Positions 43,100-54,894 of a DNA stretch of 64,000 nt are shown here, piece by piece. The first letter of the stretch is position 1; each line of letters begins with the position of its first letter. The notes below the pieces were generated by a model. It did no database searches and was not told the origin of the DNA. It saw only the letters and a list, made by a program, of their open reading frames with translations. The translations under genes and the position numbers were made by a program. This stretch comes from Gymnothorax reevesii (Eukaryota > Chordata > Actinopteri > Anguilliformes > Muraenidae): NCBI GenBank assembly GCA_029721435.1, contig CM056583.1, positions 59,486,120-59,550,119 on the forward strand. The letters run 5' to 3'.

Positions 43100-44178
43100 T
43101 CATTAGCTAGCAACGTACCTACCACGACTGTACTTGAGATGGACAGGTTAGTTTCGATTCGCTATATTTTGCACATTTGCAAGAGCGCCACCCGGCGTCA
43201 CGGAGAACAGTTTCAGACGTTCAAACTCTTTGCTAAACACTGCATGAAATGTTTGACTGCACAGTTTTTATTTTTCAATCTAGATAGATCAAGCAACTCG
43301 ATATTTCGGCACAGAAACGTGCAAGAAAAAAAAAATATCTGGCCAAGGAGGAGACGAGAGTTCAGTAGGACCAGTTGTGCTCAATCGAGAAGAACTACAA
43401 CTCCCAGAAATCAATTAGTGGTATGGCGGTTTCCTTCAGACACAGTGGACAAAAGTTGGTTTGTACTGACGGCGCTAACAACTTCATTTATCGTTTTGGT
43501 TTCGTTTAATGCTTGATTTCATATATTGCTATTATATGTATGCAATTGTCTGATCAAGGACGCCCATGTTTAGTCAGCCAATTTCTCAGGTTACCAGGCT
43601 ATCGCCTTGCTAGGCTAATGGCTAATAATAATTTCGCCGAACTGGCTCGATGGCGTTCAGTGCTGTAGCAAAGGTCTGTTATACACTGCTTGACATTACT
43701 TGCCGTTGATCTTGCCAGCTGGCTAGGTTGTTTAAGTCGTTCTGTTATTGCTAGGTATTCAATGTGAGTTTATGTATAGAAGTAACGGTTATGTCCCTCT
43801 TGCGTTAACCCCTGGTTTTCATAGGCCACCGCTAACTAGCGGTGTTGTATCTTACCTGAAAGGGGCCGATGTGGGTGCAGGTTTCTGTTTTTTTTGCCTG
43901 AGCATTTCGATGATTCGACAAGCTAACGAATCACAGTCCTCTATTAAGATCTTTTCTAACGTTAGTAGTATCTAGTGCGTTTGTGGTGGGTCATAAAACC
44001 CTGCACCCTCACCGTTCCTTTTCTAAGAGGCAGAAACCCTCACCAACCATATCCATAGGTTACTACCGTTTTCCCCTAAATTCAAGGTGGTGGTCTTTGT
44101 TAGCGATATAAATGTCCTCTATTAACGACGTACTGTGATAAACCACTGTGCTTTGCTGTGAAGATGGATTAAGTGCAG
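43100..44178. promoter_or_regulatory. bidirectional prpf4 / cdc26 promoter interval
   Basis: The prpf4 start codon (41754, - strand) and the cdc26 start codon (44186, + strand) face away from each other. On the - strand a donor-like GTAGGT/GTACGT near 43110-43120 suggests the prpf4 leader exon lies at about 43120-43400. The cdc26 leader should start to the right of that, about 43550-43700. No TATA box was identified, as is usual for such housekeeping pairs. Exact start sites cannot be read from the sequence. The same head-to-head order is known in mammals. Confidence 0.55.
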
Positions 44179-44185
44179 TAGGAGG

Positions 44186-47100
44186 ATGCTGCGCCGCAAG
44201 CCGACCCGTCTGGCATTGAAGCTGGATGACATAGAGGAGTTTGACAGGGTGAAGAAGGAGCTGGAGGTAGGAAATGTGACCGTCACTGTCTTGCGTGTAG
44301 ATTCAAGTAATAGCTAAATTGCCGCAACATATGCATGTTTGCCTAATTTTCACATCACCCACAAGCAAACTGCTAGTGTTAGGTCTCAATTTTCGGGGGT
44401 AAACGGTAATATTTGAATCAAACATTCTATATTTGGTGGGAAGCATGCTGCCGCTGAGTATGTTGTTCAATATTGGTGGTGCAGCTGATAAATTAAAAAT
44501 GGGTGACCAGTGTCAATAACTGTTATGGCTTGTTATTTCTGAGTTTGTTGCAGGCTCGTTTGGGTCATGTTACCACTTAAGAAGGCTTGTAGATTCTAAT
44601 AGGTGTTTTGTGACTGGAAGCTTTTATTTACAGCATGGCTTCCTCGAGAGTGTAATAAAACGAAGTTCAACATTAGCCAGGCTTTCTTTGCCTGATTTGG
44701 CTTGATAAATCCTGAACTTTCCATCAGAGATACCACAAGTTACCATGGTGGGTTAAAAGAGAGCCACTTTGGTGACATTGGAAACCCCAGGTTTAGACCC
44801 AACATACCTTGCTAACTCACTTGTCTTTCTTCATAGTATACTGCTCTGGTTCACTCGTCTGGGTTGTCATTTTAACCTTAATTTTGTGCACCGGCTGTGA
44901 CCTAATTCTCCTTGGCAGCTGAACTGGATCACTTAATGGAGTAGTTCATCCAAAAACGAAATTCTGTCATTATCTACTCTCCTCAAGCAAGATGAAACAG
45001 GGGTGAAATTTGTTAATCCTTTAAATGAATTTTGAGTTTACCTGCAAAACTCCAATGCAGCCTTCTGTAAAACAACGGAAGTCAATGGAGAGTCAGTCGT
45101 TAGTGGTTTTTAAGAGTCCAAAAAACAGCCAAAAATTACCATGAAATTGCTCCATACAGCTCATGCAGAATAATCCAAGACCTTTAAAGCCAAACAATTG
45201 CATTCTCACTGGAAAAGACCAGTATTACACCATTATTTAGCACAGATTTTTACCATATCGGTTATATTTATTACAGTTCCCACTAGAGTGCACTTACTCT
45301 GCCTGACGTGAACTCCCCAGCACTTATTTACCCAGGTACACATAGGTGTTCATCACATACACGGAGAGAGCTCTCTCTTGAGTTGTTAGTAATGCTAACC
45401 ACTTAGCCTACTAATCAGATGTAGACAAAGAGGATAATATGTGACACTTGCGATTTTGAAGAACTGTTGCTTCACCCTATACATTCAAACCTGAATGTGC
45501 TGATGAGGAATTCAGATGGGAAAAGTTCCCGTGACAGCTGGGGAGTTCAAATCACGCAGAGCGTAATTGGCAAGGGGGGGGGCAGGTGCCTGCAATGGTG
45601 AATTTTTATTAACTTATTTATTTTAAAAATATAACAGCTGCGGTAAAATTTTAACTAAATAATGGTGTAATACTGGTCTTTTCAGGTCGCCATACAATCG
45701 TTTTGCTTCAGGAGCCTTGGATTATGCTGCACAATCTGTATGGAGCAATTCTAAGGACATTTTGCCTGTTTTTTGGACTCAAAATAACTCTAATGGCTGA
45801 GTCTCTTTTGACTTCAGTTTTTTTGGAGAGGGCTGCCATTAGGGCTGCACGATTAACTGAATCATGATTATTCTAAGTGCAATAAAAGTAACTACCACTG
45901 TGAGGCAGACAGACGAGCTTGCTTATTACCTTTTCTATGACACAGACCTAATGCAGTCATTTGAATGCTTCCAGGAAGCAGACTGTAATTTGAAGTCCGC
46001 TTATTACCAGCAAGATTGGACAGCCTCCATCACCTTGGCATAATTAGCTTACCTTAAATCAACTCCCTGTACTTTGCCTAACCTGCAACCAAGCCATTTA
46101 TTCAGCCAACTGACTAATCAAAACCAAAATGTGGCCTATAATTAAGAGGAGAGAATGAGAAGCAGATATACCTAACCAGGCTGCCATGTTAATAATCTGA
46201 ATAAATAGAAGACCTCTTAATTCCACCTCATGTAGAATTTGTAAATATCAAAAAGATTTCTTAAAAATAAAATAATTTTAAGATTGTCTTGGTTTTTAAG
46301 CATTTCAAAACATACACAAAGTGGAAAACATTTTGTGAAGCATATCGAACATGAAAGTGAGAGAATTTTTTTTCGCATTGCACGTAGTAGATTAATTCAG
46401 CGAAGACTTTGCAAACACGTTCAGGCAAATGTAAATTTGTGGCATTTTTTATTTGATCATTGATTAAGATTAATTTAAAGTAATTCGTAGCTCTTGATTT
46501 TGGTTACTTTTGAGTGACTAAATAGCCTACAGTGAAGGTGGAAAAAATTCTGTTTAAGCGTAGCCTATCAAACGGGATATGTTAATTGTTCGCAGGCAGC
46601 ACGGCCAAAGGTAAAACTAGAAATAGTCTAATCTAGCAAACATTTTCAGGAAAATTTCGTGCTGAACAACTCAAAGTTATGGTCTGCAAAGTCATCATCC
46701 TCTACCCGACAATTGCTGTCACCCCCTTCCCAATTACTTTGCTCAATTTGCAATCAAACAGTTCAATGCTCAATTAGGCTAACGATTTAAATTTGTAGAC
46801 AGTCTGATTTATTTAGATATCATTTTTGTTTGTCGCATTTTGAAATTTAAATAGCCATGAAACAACAGATTTTCCTCAATGTGTTTGCTACGTGCGATGT
46901 GTTAACAATTTACTTGTGTTCTATATGCTAAAAACAAAATGTTTTCCACCTTCACTGTTGGTTATTTAGACGCTCAAAAGTAAATAAAATCAAGTGCTAT
47001 GAGTTACTTTATTTTATACCATGGTCTGGGTGAATACTTTTTTCTGATTGGCTGGCAGGTATGCATTAAAACCGTGGAACCGCACAGGTAGTTCGGCTAC

Positions 47101-50100
47101 GGTCGTTTCACCATTCAAAACTCATCCACTGGCCAACTTGTAACCCTAGCAACGTTAAACGTGGTATTCGGCTGGGTACAACGGAAACCTAGCTGCTCAT
47201 TTATCTCCAGTAAATTTAGCGGCGTCATACAAGTTGCGTCCAGCGGGGCGGTTAACTATAGGTTCTCGAGCGATAATGACCGGAAATAATATAGCAGCGA
47301 AGTAATCAGGCTTTATTCATTAAACGATTGTAATTGTGTACGGTTACAAAGGAAGCTAACGTGTCCACTTCATGTATCAGCAACTGCTGACAGTTCGCAA
47401 GCTACGTGCTATGCCAGCAGATTGATTTCAGCTCGCTGACTGCGGAAACCGTCATAAGTTCATTGTAATTGTGGGTAGCAAGTTAGCTACAGTCTGCATA
47501 ATCGCACATAATGTTGCGTTATGCATAGTCTCCATTTCAGCTGGAATCCGTTATCAAATCAGCTGGTAAACGGATGTAAGCGTGTGCAAAAAAAAATCTT
47601 TCTCCATGAACGTAAGATGAAGTAGGATAGCTGGTTCAATTTAACTTGGCCCATAGTAGGCTATTGGGTATGAGAAGGCGCGGCGCCTCTTTAATGATTA
47701 CCAGCTCGTTTTTTTTTTTTTTAGTGCTTAACTTTCACCAAAATTTCTGAATGCTGCAATTTGACATTGCTGGCAAATGACCATGGTATAAGCGGGATAA
47801 TCAACTCGAAGGTGATTATAATTAACACCTTCTCGTTAATTATCCCTTATTTAAATTACTCTAGTTCAAGTATCTAATAAAAAAATGCCGCAAATTTGCG
47901 GCAAAGATTCGCCTGAACGTGCACTGCCAGATCTTCGCGCATTTGACTATATTGTGTGCAATGCAAACATATACTTTCTCGCATTCACGTTTGATATGCT
48001 TCACAAACTGTTTCCACTTCACGGAGGCTATATTTTTAAGCACTTAAAACCAGGGCCATCTGAGAATAATTTCATTTTTTAAGAAATATCTTTAATAATA
48101 GCCTGCATACAAAATTCCTCGATGAGAGGTGGAGTTCAGTGGTCTGCTTTTTTATTCAGATTATTGACATTCTTTCAATCTAACACGGCAGCCTGGCTAG
48201 GTCTATTCATAACTATTTGCTAGTTTCTTCTCGTATTTGCTACCTAGGTTCATCTCAGTGGGGGGAAAGGTACCATGCTGTTTTGGTGACCTTGACTTGC
48301 ATTTCAAGGTCACAAATCATAAATTTGAATATCTTAAGAACTATTGACCAGATTCTTCTCATATTTGGTACCTAGGGTCATCCCAGTGGGGGAAAGTTAC
48401 CGTGCTGTTTTGGTGACCTTTGCCTTTATTTCAAGGTCACAAAGCATAAATTTCAATATCATAAGAACTGTTGACTGGATTCTTTTCATGTTGGATACCT
48501 GTGACGACCCCCAAAATTCTGATGTTTCCTGGCGGTGATGGAGGTAACAGCTTGTCAAAATAAACATCGCCATGTCGATATTTCATTAACTTTTCAATTG
48601 GAAAATTAAACATTGCATATTCTAACTGCAGAAATAACAATGAAAAAGATCCGCAAAAGTTGTCATAAAGCATATTAAACGTTGTTGACCTAATGTGTTG
48701 ACTTTCTGACTTTGTTATTTTTATTATCCGGGGGATATAGCATTGGGCTCCGTCCTTCCTTCCGTACGTCCATATGGAGACACAAAATTGAAGCGGGGGA
48801 TATTGCCATGTTGGTGGCAAACACTTGTAAATAAACATTGGCTCATGTGATCTGAAAGTCATTGCATTTTGATTTTATTCACAATTTACACTTTGTCCCA
48901 ACTATTTTGGAATTGGGATTGTAACACGGTGGCCTGGTTAGGTCTGTCTGCTTCTCATTATCTCTTCTTAATCATTATAGGCCACATTTTGGTTTTGATT
49001 AGTCAGTTGGCTGAATAAATGGCTTGATTGCAAGTGAGGCTAAATACATGGGAATTGATTGGTGAGCTAATTATGCAAAGGCAATGGAGGCTTGTCAACC
49101 TCACTAGTAATTAGCAGACTTCAAATCACAGTTTTCTTCCCGGAAGCATTTCAAATGACCGCATTAGGTATGTGTCATAGGAAAGGTAATTGGCAAGCTC
49201 GTCTGTCTGCTTCATAGTGGCAGTTACTTTTATTGCGCTGAAAATAATCGCAGTTCGGTTAATCGTGCAGCCCTAGCTGCCATGCAGTTTTGCTGGTATA
49301 TCAGATTTTGTTTTATGGATTAAGAAACTTCACCTGTGTTTCACCTGGCATGAAGGTGAGGAGATAATGACAGGGTTTTCATTTTTGGGTAAACTGTTCC
49401 TTTTGATGTTTTGTGTGAAATCTATTGATGTTGGAGTGAAAATCTTCTGCAGATGTGTCTGCATATGTGGGCTGAAAGGAGTCATATTATTCCCATTTGC
49501 CCGTGAAATACTTTCATTTCCATGGTGCAAACATTTGCATGTTTTTTTTTTTCAAAATGACTCAGTTACTGCTGTACAGGCTGTGTGTACAGCACATCAG
49601 GCTCACTCAGCCTGAAATGGGCTGTTTTAGCCCTGTCTCTCTAAGAACCCCTCCATTAAATCCCACTTAGTTGCAATTGGCTAACTGCGTTTCAGGAAGC
49701 AATAAAGGGACCAATATTGGGTGAAACATTGGGTTTGTACTGCTGAGGAATAGTGGTAAAATTAATTCTAATCTTCATTTTGTTTTCCATTGGAAGGCCA
49801 TACAAAGGGAATTTGCATTTGCATGGAGGAAAATATTTTCATTGTATGGCAGTCCACATTGACCAAACTCTTCCCTCTCTCTGTTGCACTTCACTTTGTT
49901 TGAAGGTGTGCCTAACTAGCCTCTGAACTAGTACGATGCAAATCTGTGACATTGTGATGTTAGACATGTTCAGGAAGACTACAAACAAAGTGTTTCAGAC
50001 TGTTCCAGATTTGTTTTTTTCTGTCAGAAAGCATAACGTTGGGCTTTATGATTGTGTAGATGTTTTTTTATATATGCTATATAGCACATTATGGGTCCCC

Positions 50101-50680
50101 CCCCCATTCCTTTAAAGCATAAAATGACCCTTTTTGAGTTGTCTCTTGATGCCAGTGAGTTGTATGCAATATTCTTGATCCTTAATACCAACTTTCATGG
50201 TAGGGTTTCTGTCTTTGATTTGGATTCTTCCAAATCAAAGACAGAAACCCTTCCATGAAAGTTGGTATTAAGGATCAAGAATATTACATACAACTCACTG
50301 GCATCAAGAGACAACTCAAAAAGGGTCATTTTATGCTTTATGGGTCCCCCCCCCCCCATTCCTTTAATGTGCTATATACCTACTTCATTTTGGATGTAAT
50401 AGTATTATAGGTTAGTTGGTAAATGCAGGAGTTGGGTAAATAAGGGCTCATGTATGTGGGGGGGAAAACATAAAAAGTGTTCCCTTGGATTCAGAACCGG
50501 AAGAAACAAAGGGACGAGGTGGATGTCGTTGGAGTGGCCTCCTCTGGTGAAATGGGAGGGGCAGCAGGTGGCAGCAGTGAAGGAAAGACCCGGGAGCAAA
50601 TGATCAATGAGCGTATTGGATACAAGCCTCACCCCAAACCGAACACCTTACCCTCTCTTTTTGGAAACCTGCAGTTTTAG
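44186..50680 (+). CDS. cdc26: anaphase-promoting complex subunit CDC26
   Basis: CDC26 is a small APC/C subunit that stabilises the TPR protein CDC16/APC6. Two coding exons are seen. Exon 44186-44266 begins [20 protein letters not shown] and ends at GAG|GTAGGA. Exon 50495-50680 follows GGATTCAG. They join in phase 0 to 88 residues (human 85). The N-terminal MLRRKPTRL segment is the CDC16-binding element. The C-terminus [17 protein letters not shown] is the other conserved block. A leader intron ends with the AGTGCAG acceptor just before the ATG. The 6.2-kb coding intron is packed with inverted-repeat transposons. An ATTAAA at 51027-51032 is a candidate polyadenylation signal. The coding sequence shows no lesion. 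Confidence 0.96.
47024..47870. mobile_element. innermost nested element with TTATACCATGGTC termini
   Basis: TTATACCATGGTC at 47024 is inverted as GACCATGGTATAA at 47779-47791. A small secondary hairpin (GGGATAAT...GGTG / CACC...ATTATCCC) continues to about 47850. It sits exactly in the gap between two right-arm blocks of the hAT-like element. The precise right boundary and target duplication were not resolved. No ORF was recognised. Confidence 0.6.
48230..48931. repeat. interspersed repeats inserted in the hAT-like right arm
   Basis: About 48240-48500 holds two tandem copies of a ~120-bp unit containing TTTTGGTGACCTT and TTTCAAGGTCACAAA. From 48725 a CCGGGGGATATAGCATTGGG block follows. Finally a Tc1/mariner-type terminus (CAATTTACACTTTGTCCCAA, TTTTGGAATTGGGATTGTA) ends at 48931. 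These fragments separate two arm blocks of the host element. Confidence 0.6.
50113..50340. repeat. near-perfect 112-bp inverted repeat with 4-base loop
   Basis: Arms 50113-50224 and 50229-50340 are reverse complements with two mismatches by eye, separated by TTCT. Just outside, direct copies of a C-run and CATTCCTTTAA occur on both sides. Further out AGCACATT and AATGTGCT mirror each other. It lies in the cdc26 intron about 150 bp before its last exon. It has no ORF. Confidence 0.95.
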
Positions 50681-51365
50681 GTGCTCCGACATCCTTCTTA
50701 ATGGACAGATGGATTGCCTGGATTGAATCCTGACTTGGAAGAATCAAAGGGGCTCTCTCAGCTCCAGTGTCATGTTTGCTGGTTGACTTTTTTTATAATG
50801 CTTCCTGTTTTGCTTGTTGACATTTTTTAATGCTTCCTCTGTTTTTCTGAGGGCTTTGGGGCTTGATTTCGGAGTTCATTTTTGTATTACAGAACGCAGC
50901 AGAACATGTTGAAGATGCTCCCTCTCTTCTGCCCGTTTGCTGACAGCTTTTTTTCCCATGTGTTGCTAAATTGCCTCCTACTGAAACAGAATATGTGAAT
51001 GTCTGGGAATTGTCCTTTTTAAGTGTATTAAAAACCAGCTTGTACCTCCTAGTCTGTGATTGTATTTTTAGCTATGGGCCGATAAGCTATTGTCTTGGTT
51101 TGGTGTTCGTCGTCCAGAACATTTTTTATCTTTTTGGATTTCTGATTGAATCGTTTATGGCCCTTGAAATTTTGGCCCCTATGTTAAAGATGGGGCATAG
51201 AAAATCTAGAAAATTATTTCTCAAAAACTGGCCGACAATTTTTTTTTCTAAATCAGGCTGTCAGATTACCTTGGTGCCCTCAATGTACAGTGTGAGCACC
51301 ATTTTGATTGAATTGATGGAAGTGGGTCTAGTGGGGGCGTTGTACTTTAGCATTAGGTCCTATGG

Positions 51366-51672
51366 CAGAGGTGGGCAGCGAGGGCCGTATCTGTCCCTGG
51401 TTTTCACACCAACTTCTGGCCTTCAATTTGTTGATTCTATAAATTGGCCAAAGAATTTATGAAATCTAACGTTTCAGGTGCATTTTTTTTTAATTATCAT
51501 GAATGACCAACAACGACTGTTCTTGTCTCCCTTCATAAAACATTTTCCTTTGATTGAATCATTGCAGAAATCTATATTTGTGCATGCAATCAATTAACTC
51601 AACTAGGGTAATTGATAGAAATAAAAACCTGCATGCACACCGGCCCTCCAGGACCGGAATTGGCCGCCCCTG
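51366..51672. mobile_element. hAT-type MITE
   Basis: The 307-bp element starts CAGAGGTGGGCAG and ends GGCCGCCCCTG. It is flanked by perfect 8-bp duplications TCCTATGG (51358-51365 and 51673-51680). It contains an internal GAAATAAAAACC and no ORF. It lies downstream of cdc26. Confidence 0.93.
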
Positions 51673-51680
51673 TCCTATGG

Positions 51681-51885
51681 AGAATATACAAATTGGCCTG
51701 CAGAAGCCAAATGGTTGCAGATAGAGAATAAGTTTGTCTTGACATATAGGAAGCCATATATTACCTATATTTTGGGTCTATGGAGAATGGGCAAAATGGC
51801 CCGTGGAAGCTGAATGGTTGCAGATGGAGAATAAGTTTGTATTATCGACATATAGGAAGTCATATTAAACTTATATTTTAGCAAT
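51681..51885. repeat. tandem duplication of a ~105-bp unit
   Basis: TATGGAGAAT, then AATGGTTGCAGAT, GAGAATAAGTTTGT and GACATATAGGAAG occur twice, at about 51674-51770 and 51776-51880, with scattered differences. The downstream sequence is unique. Confidence 0.8.
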
Positions 51886-52010
51886 GATAAATTTGACCTC
51901 AGATGACTATGAAAGGTCAAAAGATGGGACTTGAAATTTCAAATAAGTTCTCAACAACTGATAACCTTTTTCCTAAATCTGGCAATAAACTCACCTTGGT
52001 ACACTTGATG

Positions 52011-53025
52011 TACAATTCTAATTCTGAAATAGTTAGGACAAAGTGTAAATTGTGAATAAAATCAAAATGCAATGATTTTCAGATCACATGAGTCAATGTT
52101 ATTTACAATAAACCATAGATAACATTTCAAATGTTGAAACTGAGACATTTAACATTTTTATCCACAAAATGAGCCCATTTCAGATTTTCTGGCTGCAGCC
52201 GGTCTTAAAAACAAAAGTTGGGACACAGGCAAAAAAGGGCTGAAAAAGCAATTGATATAAAAGAGAATCCGCTGAAAGAACATTTAGCAAGTAATTAAGT
52301 TAACTGGCATCAGTTGTGTAACATGATTGGCTATAAAAGGGATGTCTTAGAGAGGCTGAGTCTCGCAGAAGTAAAGATGGCCAGTGGCTCTTTAGCCTGT
52401 GAAAGCTTGCGTAAAAAAATTGTTGAATGCTTAAAAAAAAAAAAAAAAAATGTTCCTCAACTTCAAATTGCAAAGGCTTTGAAGGTCTCATCATCGACAG
52501 TGCATAACATCATCAAAGGATTCAGAGAAACTGGAAAAATCTCTGCGTAAGGGACAAGGCCGAAGACCTTTACTGGATGCCCGTGATCTTCAGGCCCTCA
52601 GACGCCACTGCATCACACACCAGTATCATTCTGTCATTGACATTACTAAATGGGCCCAGGAATACTTCAAGAAACCACTGTAAACACAGTCTGCCATGCC
52701 ATCCACAGATGCCACGTAAAACACTATCATGCAAAAAGGAAGCCATTGTTAAGCATGATCCAGAAGCGCCACCGTGTTCTGTGGGCTAAGGCTCATTTAA
52801 AATGGACTGTAACAAAGTGGCAAAATGTCCTGAGGTCAGACGAGTCCAAATTTGACATTGTTGTTGGAAATCATGGGCGTTGTGTCCTCTGAGCTAAAGA
52901 GGAGGAAAACCACCCCTCCTGTTATCTGCGTGCAGTTTAAAAGCCAGTATCTCTGATGGTATGGGGATGCATTAGTGCGTGTGGTGTGGGACACTTGCAT
53001 GTTTTAAAAAGCACCATGAATGGCT
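52011..53025 (+). mobile_element. Tc1-like transposon, truncated and frameshifted
   Basis: The left part starts near a Tc1/mariner-type terminus at 52011. A paired-like HTH block follows (ESLRKKIVECL; ALKVSSSTVHNIIKGF) with an A-run of about 20 at 52432-52450 expanding within the coding DNA. Further fragments include [24 protein letters not shown] text, the first catalytic region LRSDESKFD and LMVWGCIS-like text around 52960. It stops abruptly near 53025 without the second Asp/Glu region, where a pogo-like relic begins. It cannot be active. Confidence 0.8.
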
Positions 53026-53277
53026 AGGTTGGTGCCCAGATAGTAAACACTTCTGGCTCTGTGCCGACTCCAGCTGATCCGGTTCAGAGCCGGGGCAGAT
53101 CCGGTGCGGAGGAGCTTGCTATCTGGGTGGCGTCTCAAGGGAGCAGGCGCTGGCGATGGAGCTGGCGCTGGTGATGAAGAGGCCGCTGGTGATGGAGCTT
53201 GCACTGGAGATGGAGCTGCTGCTGGTGCAGGTTGGTCAGTCACAAAAGCTGGAGCAAAGTCTGTCTCACTGAAAATA

Positions 53278-54785
53278 TACTCAGCAACAAAAGTTTCCGT
53301 GACACCATTTATGTGTATGTTATAAATGACACGCAAAGATCTCAATGCAATCAATATGTTTATTTAACAGGAGAAACTGACTTTTCAGTGCCAACGTCAC
53401 TCAAAACGAAAAATGTCATTTTCATGCGTCATGAAGCACTTGTCTGACGTCTAACCAATTGTGACCTTCACACTTCAATACCGGGTGTGACTTCCTCGTG
53501 CCATGATGCAAGCAACGCATCTCCGGCGCATGGACCGAATCAGATGTGCCAGAAATTGCTGTGGGATGTCATTCCAAATCTGACGTAGACGTTGTCGCAA
53601 TTCCTGGAGTGTAGCTGGCGGGTTATCCAACCGCCGCAAACGTCAATCCATCTCGTCCCAAAGATGCTCGATTGGGGACATGTCTGGGGATCTGGCTGGC
53701 CATGGCAGGACATTGACATGTTGTTGCATCAGATACTGCTGTACAATCCTTGCAACGCGTGGTCTGGCGTTATCATGTTGCAGCGTTATTCCGGAACCAT
53801 GTTGCATCAAAAACGGTACCACCAATGGCCGTAGCACTTCATCGCGATATCTTTGACCTGTCAGATTTCCATCAATAACAAGCAAATCTGTTCTGTTTCT
53901 AGCCGTGATCCCTCCCCAAATCATGACACTACCACCTCCAAAACGATCAAATTCCTGAACACAGTTGTTGGCATAACGTTCTCCACGTCGACGGTATACA
54001 CGTAAACGACCATCACATCGGTTAAGCATGAATCTTGATTCATCAGTGAAGAGTACAAGATCCCACTGACGTTGGATCCACCGTCGATGTTGTTGTGCCC
54101 ACTGTAGACGCAGTCGTCGGTGTTGTACTGTGAGTATTGGACGTCTTGCTGGCCGACGTGGGACAATGCCAAAATGACGGAGACGGCGACGGATTGTCTG
54201 TGCAGACAGTCGCCTCAAACCAGGTATCCTTCTTGCAGTTATGGTTGCAGGTTGGAATCGATTTCGGAGATGGGTTGTTCGAATCCAGTTGTCCTGTCTG
54301 GGAGTGGTTACTCGTGGACGGCTGCTGCGAGGACGGTCTCTGACATGTCTTGTCTGCTGATGACGCTGCCATAAGTTCCAAATGGTGTTTCGGTGGACAT
54401 TCAGGCGATGTGCAACTTCCCTCTGCGAGGTTCCGGATTCAATCATCCCAATGGCCCTCCACCGATCATTTTCAGACAGTCTTGGCATTTAGAGGGTAGA
54501 GTTCCTGATCCGAAATGGCTGTGTTTTCGATAAGTGATGCTTCCGTCGTTCATCAGGCACAATGTGAACATTCCAAAAATTCTCCTCTTTTATTGCCATC
54601 CACAAGCATGATTTACGCACATTTTCACGTGCAAAGTCATTTTCTCGCATTTTCATGATTTCCATTTCAATGTTGTGTTTACGTGTACTGTTTCAGTCTG
54701 ATATCACCATGTATGACAATTTCATAATTGCGTTATGAAAAATAATTAACAATATTGGTGTCACAGAAACTTTTGTTGCTGAGTA
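53278..54785 (-). mobile_element. near-intact Tc1-like DD34E transposon
   Basis: The element is 1508 bp, flanked by TA (53276-53277 and 54786-54787). Terminal repeats TACTCAGCAACAAAAGTTTC are identical over the first 20 bases, with one mismatch soon after. On the - strand an ORF from 54488 encodes 281 residues. An N-terminal HTH (SENDRWRAIGMIESGTSQRE) and a second HTH lead to the catalytic FTDESRF, QHDNARPRV and SPIEHLWDE motifs. There are 34 residues between the second Asp and the Glu. A TGA just after HLWDEMD cuts the frame, but the same frame stays open for about 55 more codons, so a single nonsense change is the only visible lesion. A CGA-to-TGA change would fit CpG decay. Confidence 0.93.
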
Positions 54786-54894
54786 TATCTGGATTCAAGG
54801 GCCAGACACCGGTATACTCTAACCCAGATGAAGTGCAGCTTGGTGTTGCAGCTTGAGGCAGAGCTTTAGCCACAAGACTTGGGATGCTGTAGAT

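Larger units (their letters stand above)
45840..49275. mobile_element. hAT-like element with very long inverted arms
   Basis: Ends TAGGGCTGCACGATTAA and, inverted, TTAATCGTGCAGCCCTA are flanked by 8-bp duplications GCTGCCAT (45832-45839 and 49276-49283). The left arm (about 45840-46560) pairs with three right-side blocks in order: 46930-47025, 47850-48110 and 48945-49275. Later insertions separate these blocks. No transposase was recognised. The 8-bp duplication suggests hAT. Confidence 0.85.
44936..49405. mobile_element. foldback MITE split by a later hAT-like insertion (outermost of nest)
   Basis: The left arm at about 44936-45240 contains AGTAGTTCATCCAAAAACGA, CTGTCATTATCTAC and GACCAGTATTACACCATTAT. 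The right arm is in two pieces. Positions 45655-45839 mirror the inner left arm (ATAATGGTGTAATACTGGTC). Positions 49284-49405 mirror the outer left arm (GAGATAATGACAGG, TCATTTTTGGGTAAACTG). The gap is exactly the 45840-49275 element with its target duplication. No ORF is present. It resembles an abundant fish MITE with AGTTCACCCAAAAATGA ends. Confidence 0.85.

Noticed and set aside
50971..51462. 163-codon frame downstream of cdc26 with hydrophobic stretches
   Set aside because: It spans the cdc26 3' region and runs into the hAT MITE at 51366; no splice or family support was seen.
53104..53325. Gly/Ala-rich frame (GAGAGDGAGAGDEEA)
   Set aside because: It is the opposite strand of the Pro/Ala-rich tail of the pogo-like relic, and it crosses the Tc1 terminus.
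54043..54381. Frames in alternative registers over the Tc1 transposase
   Set aside because: They are shadows of the 281-codon DD34E frame, whose motifs and length fit the family.
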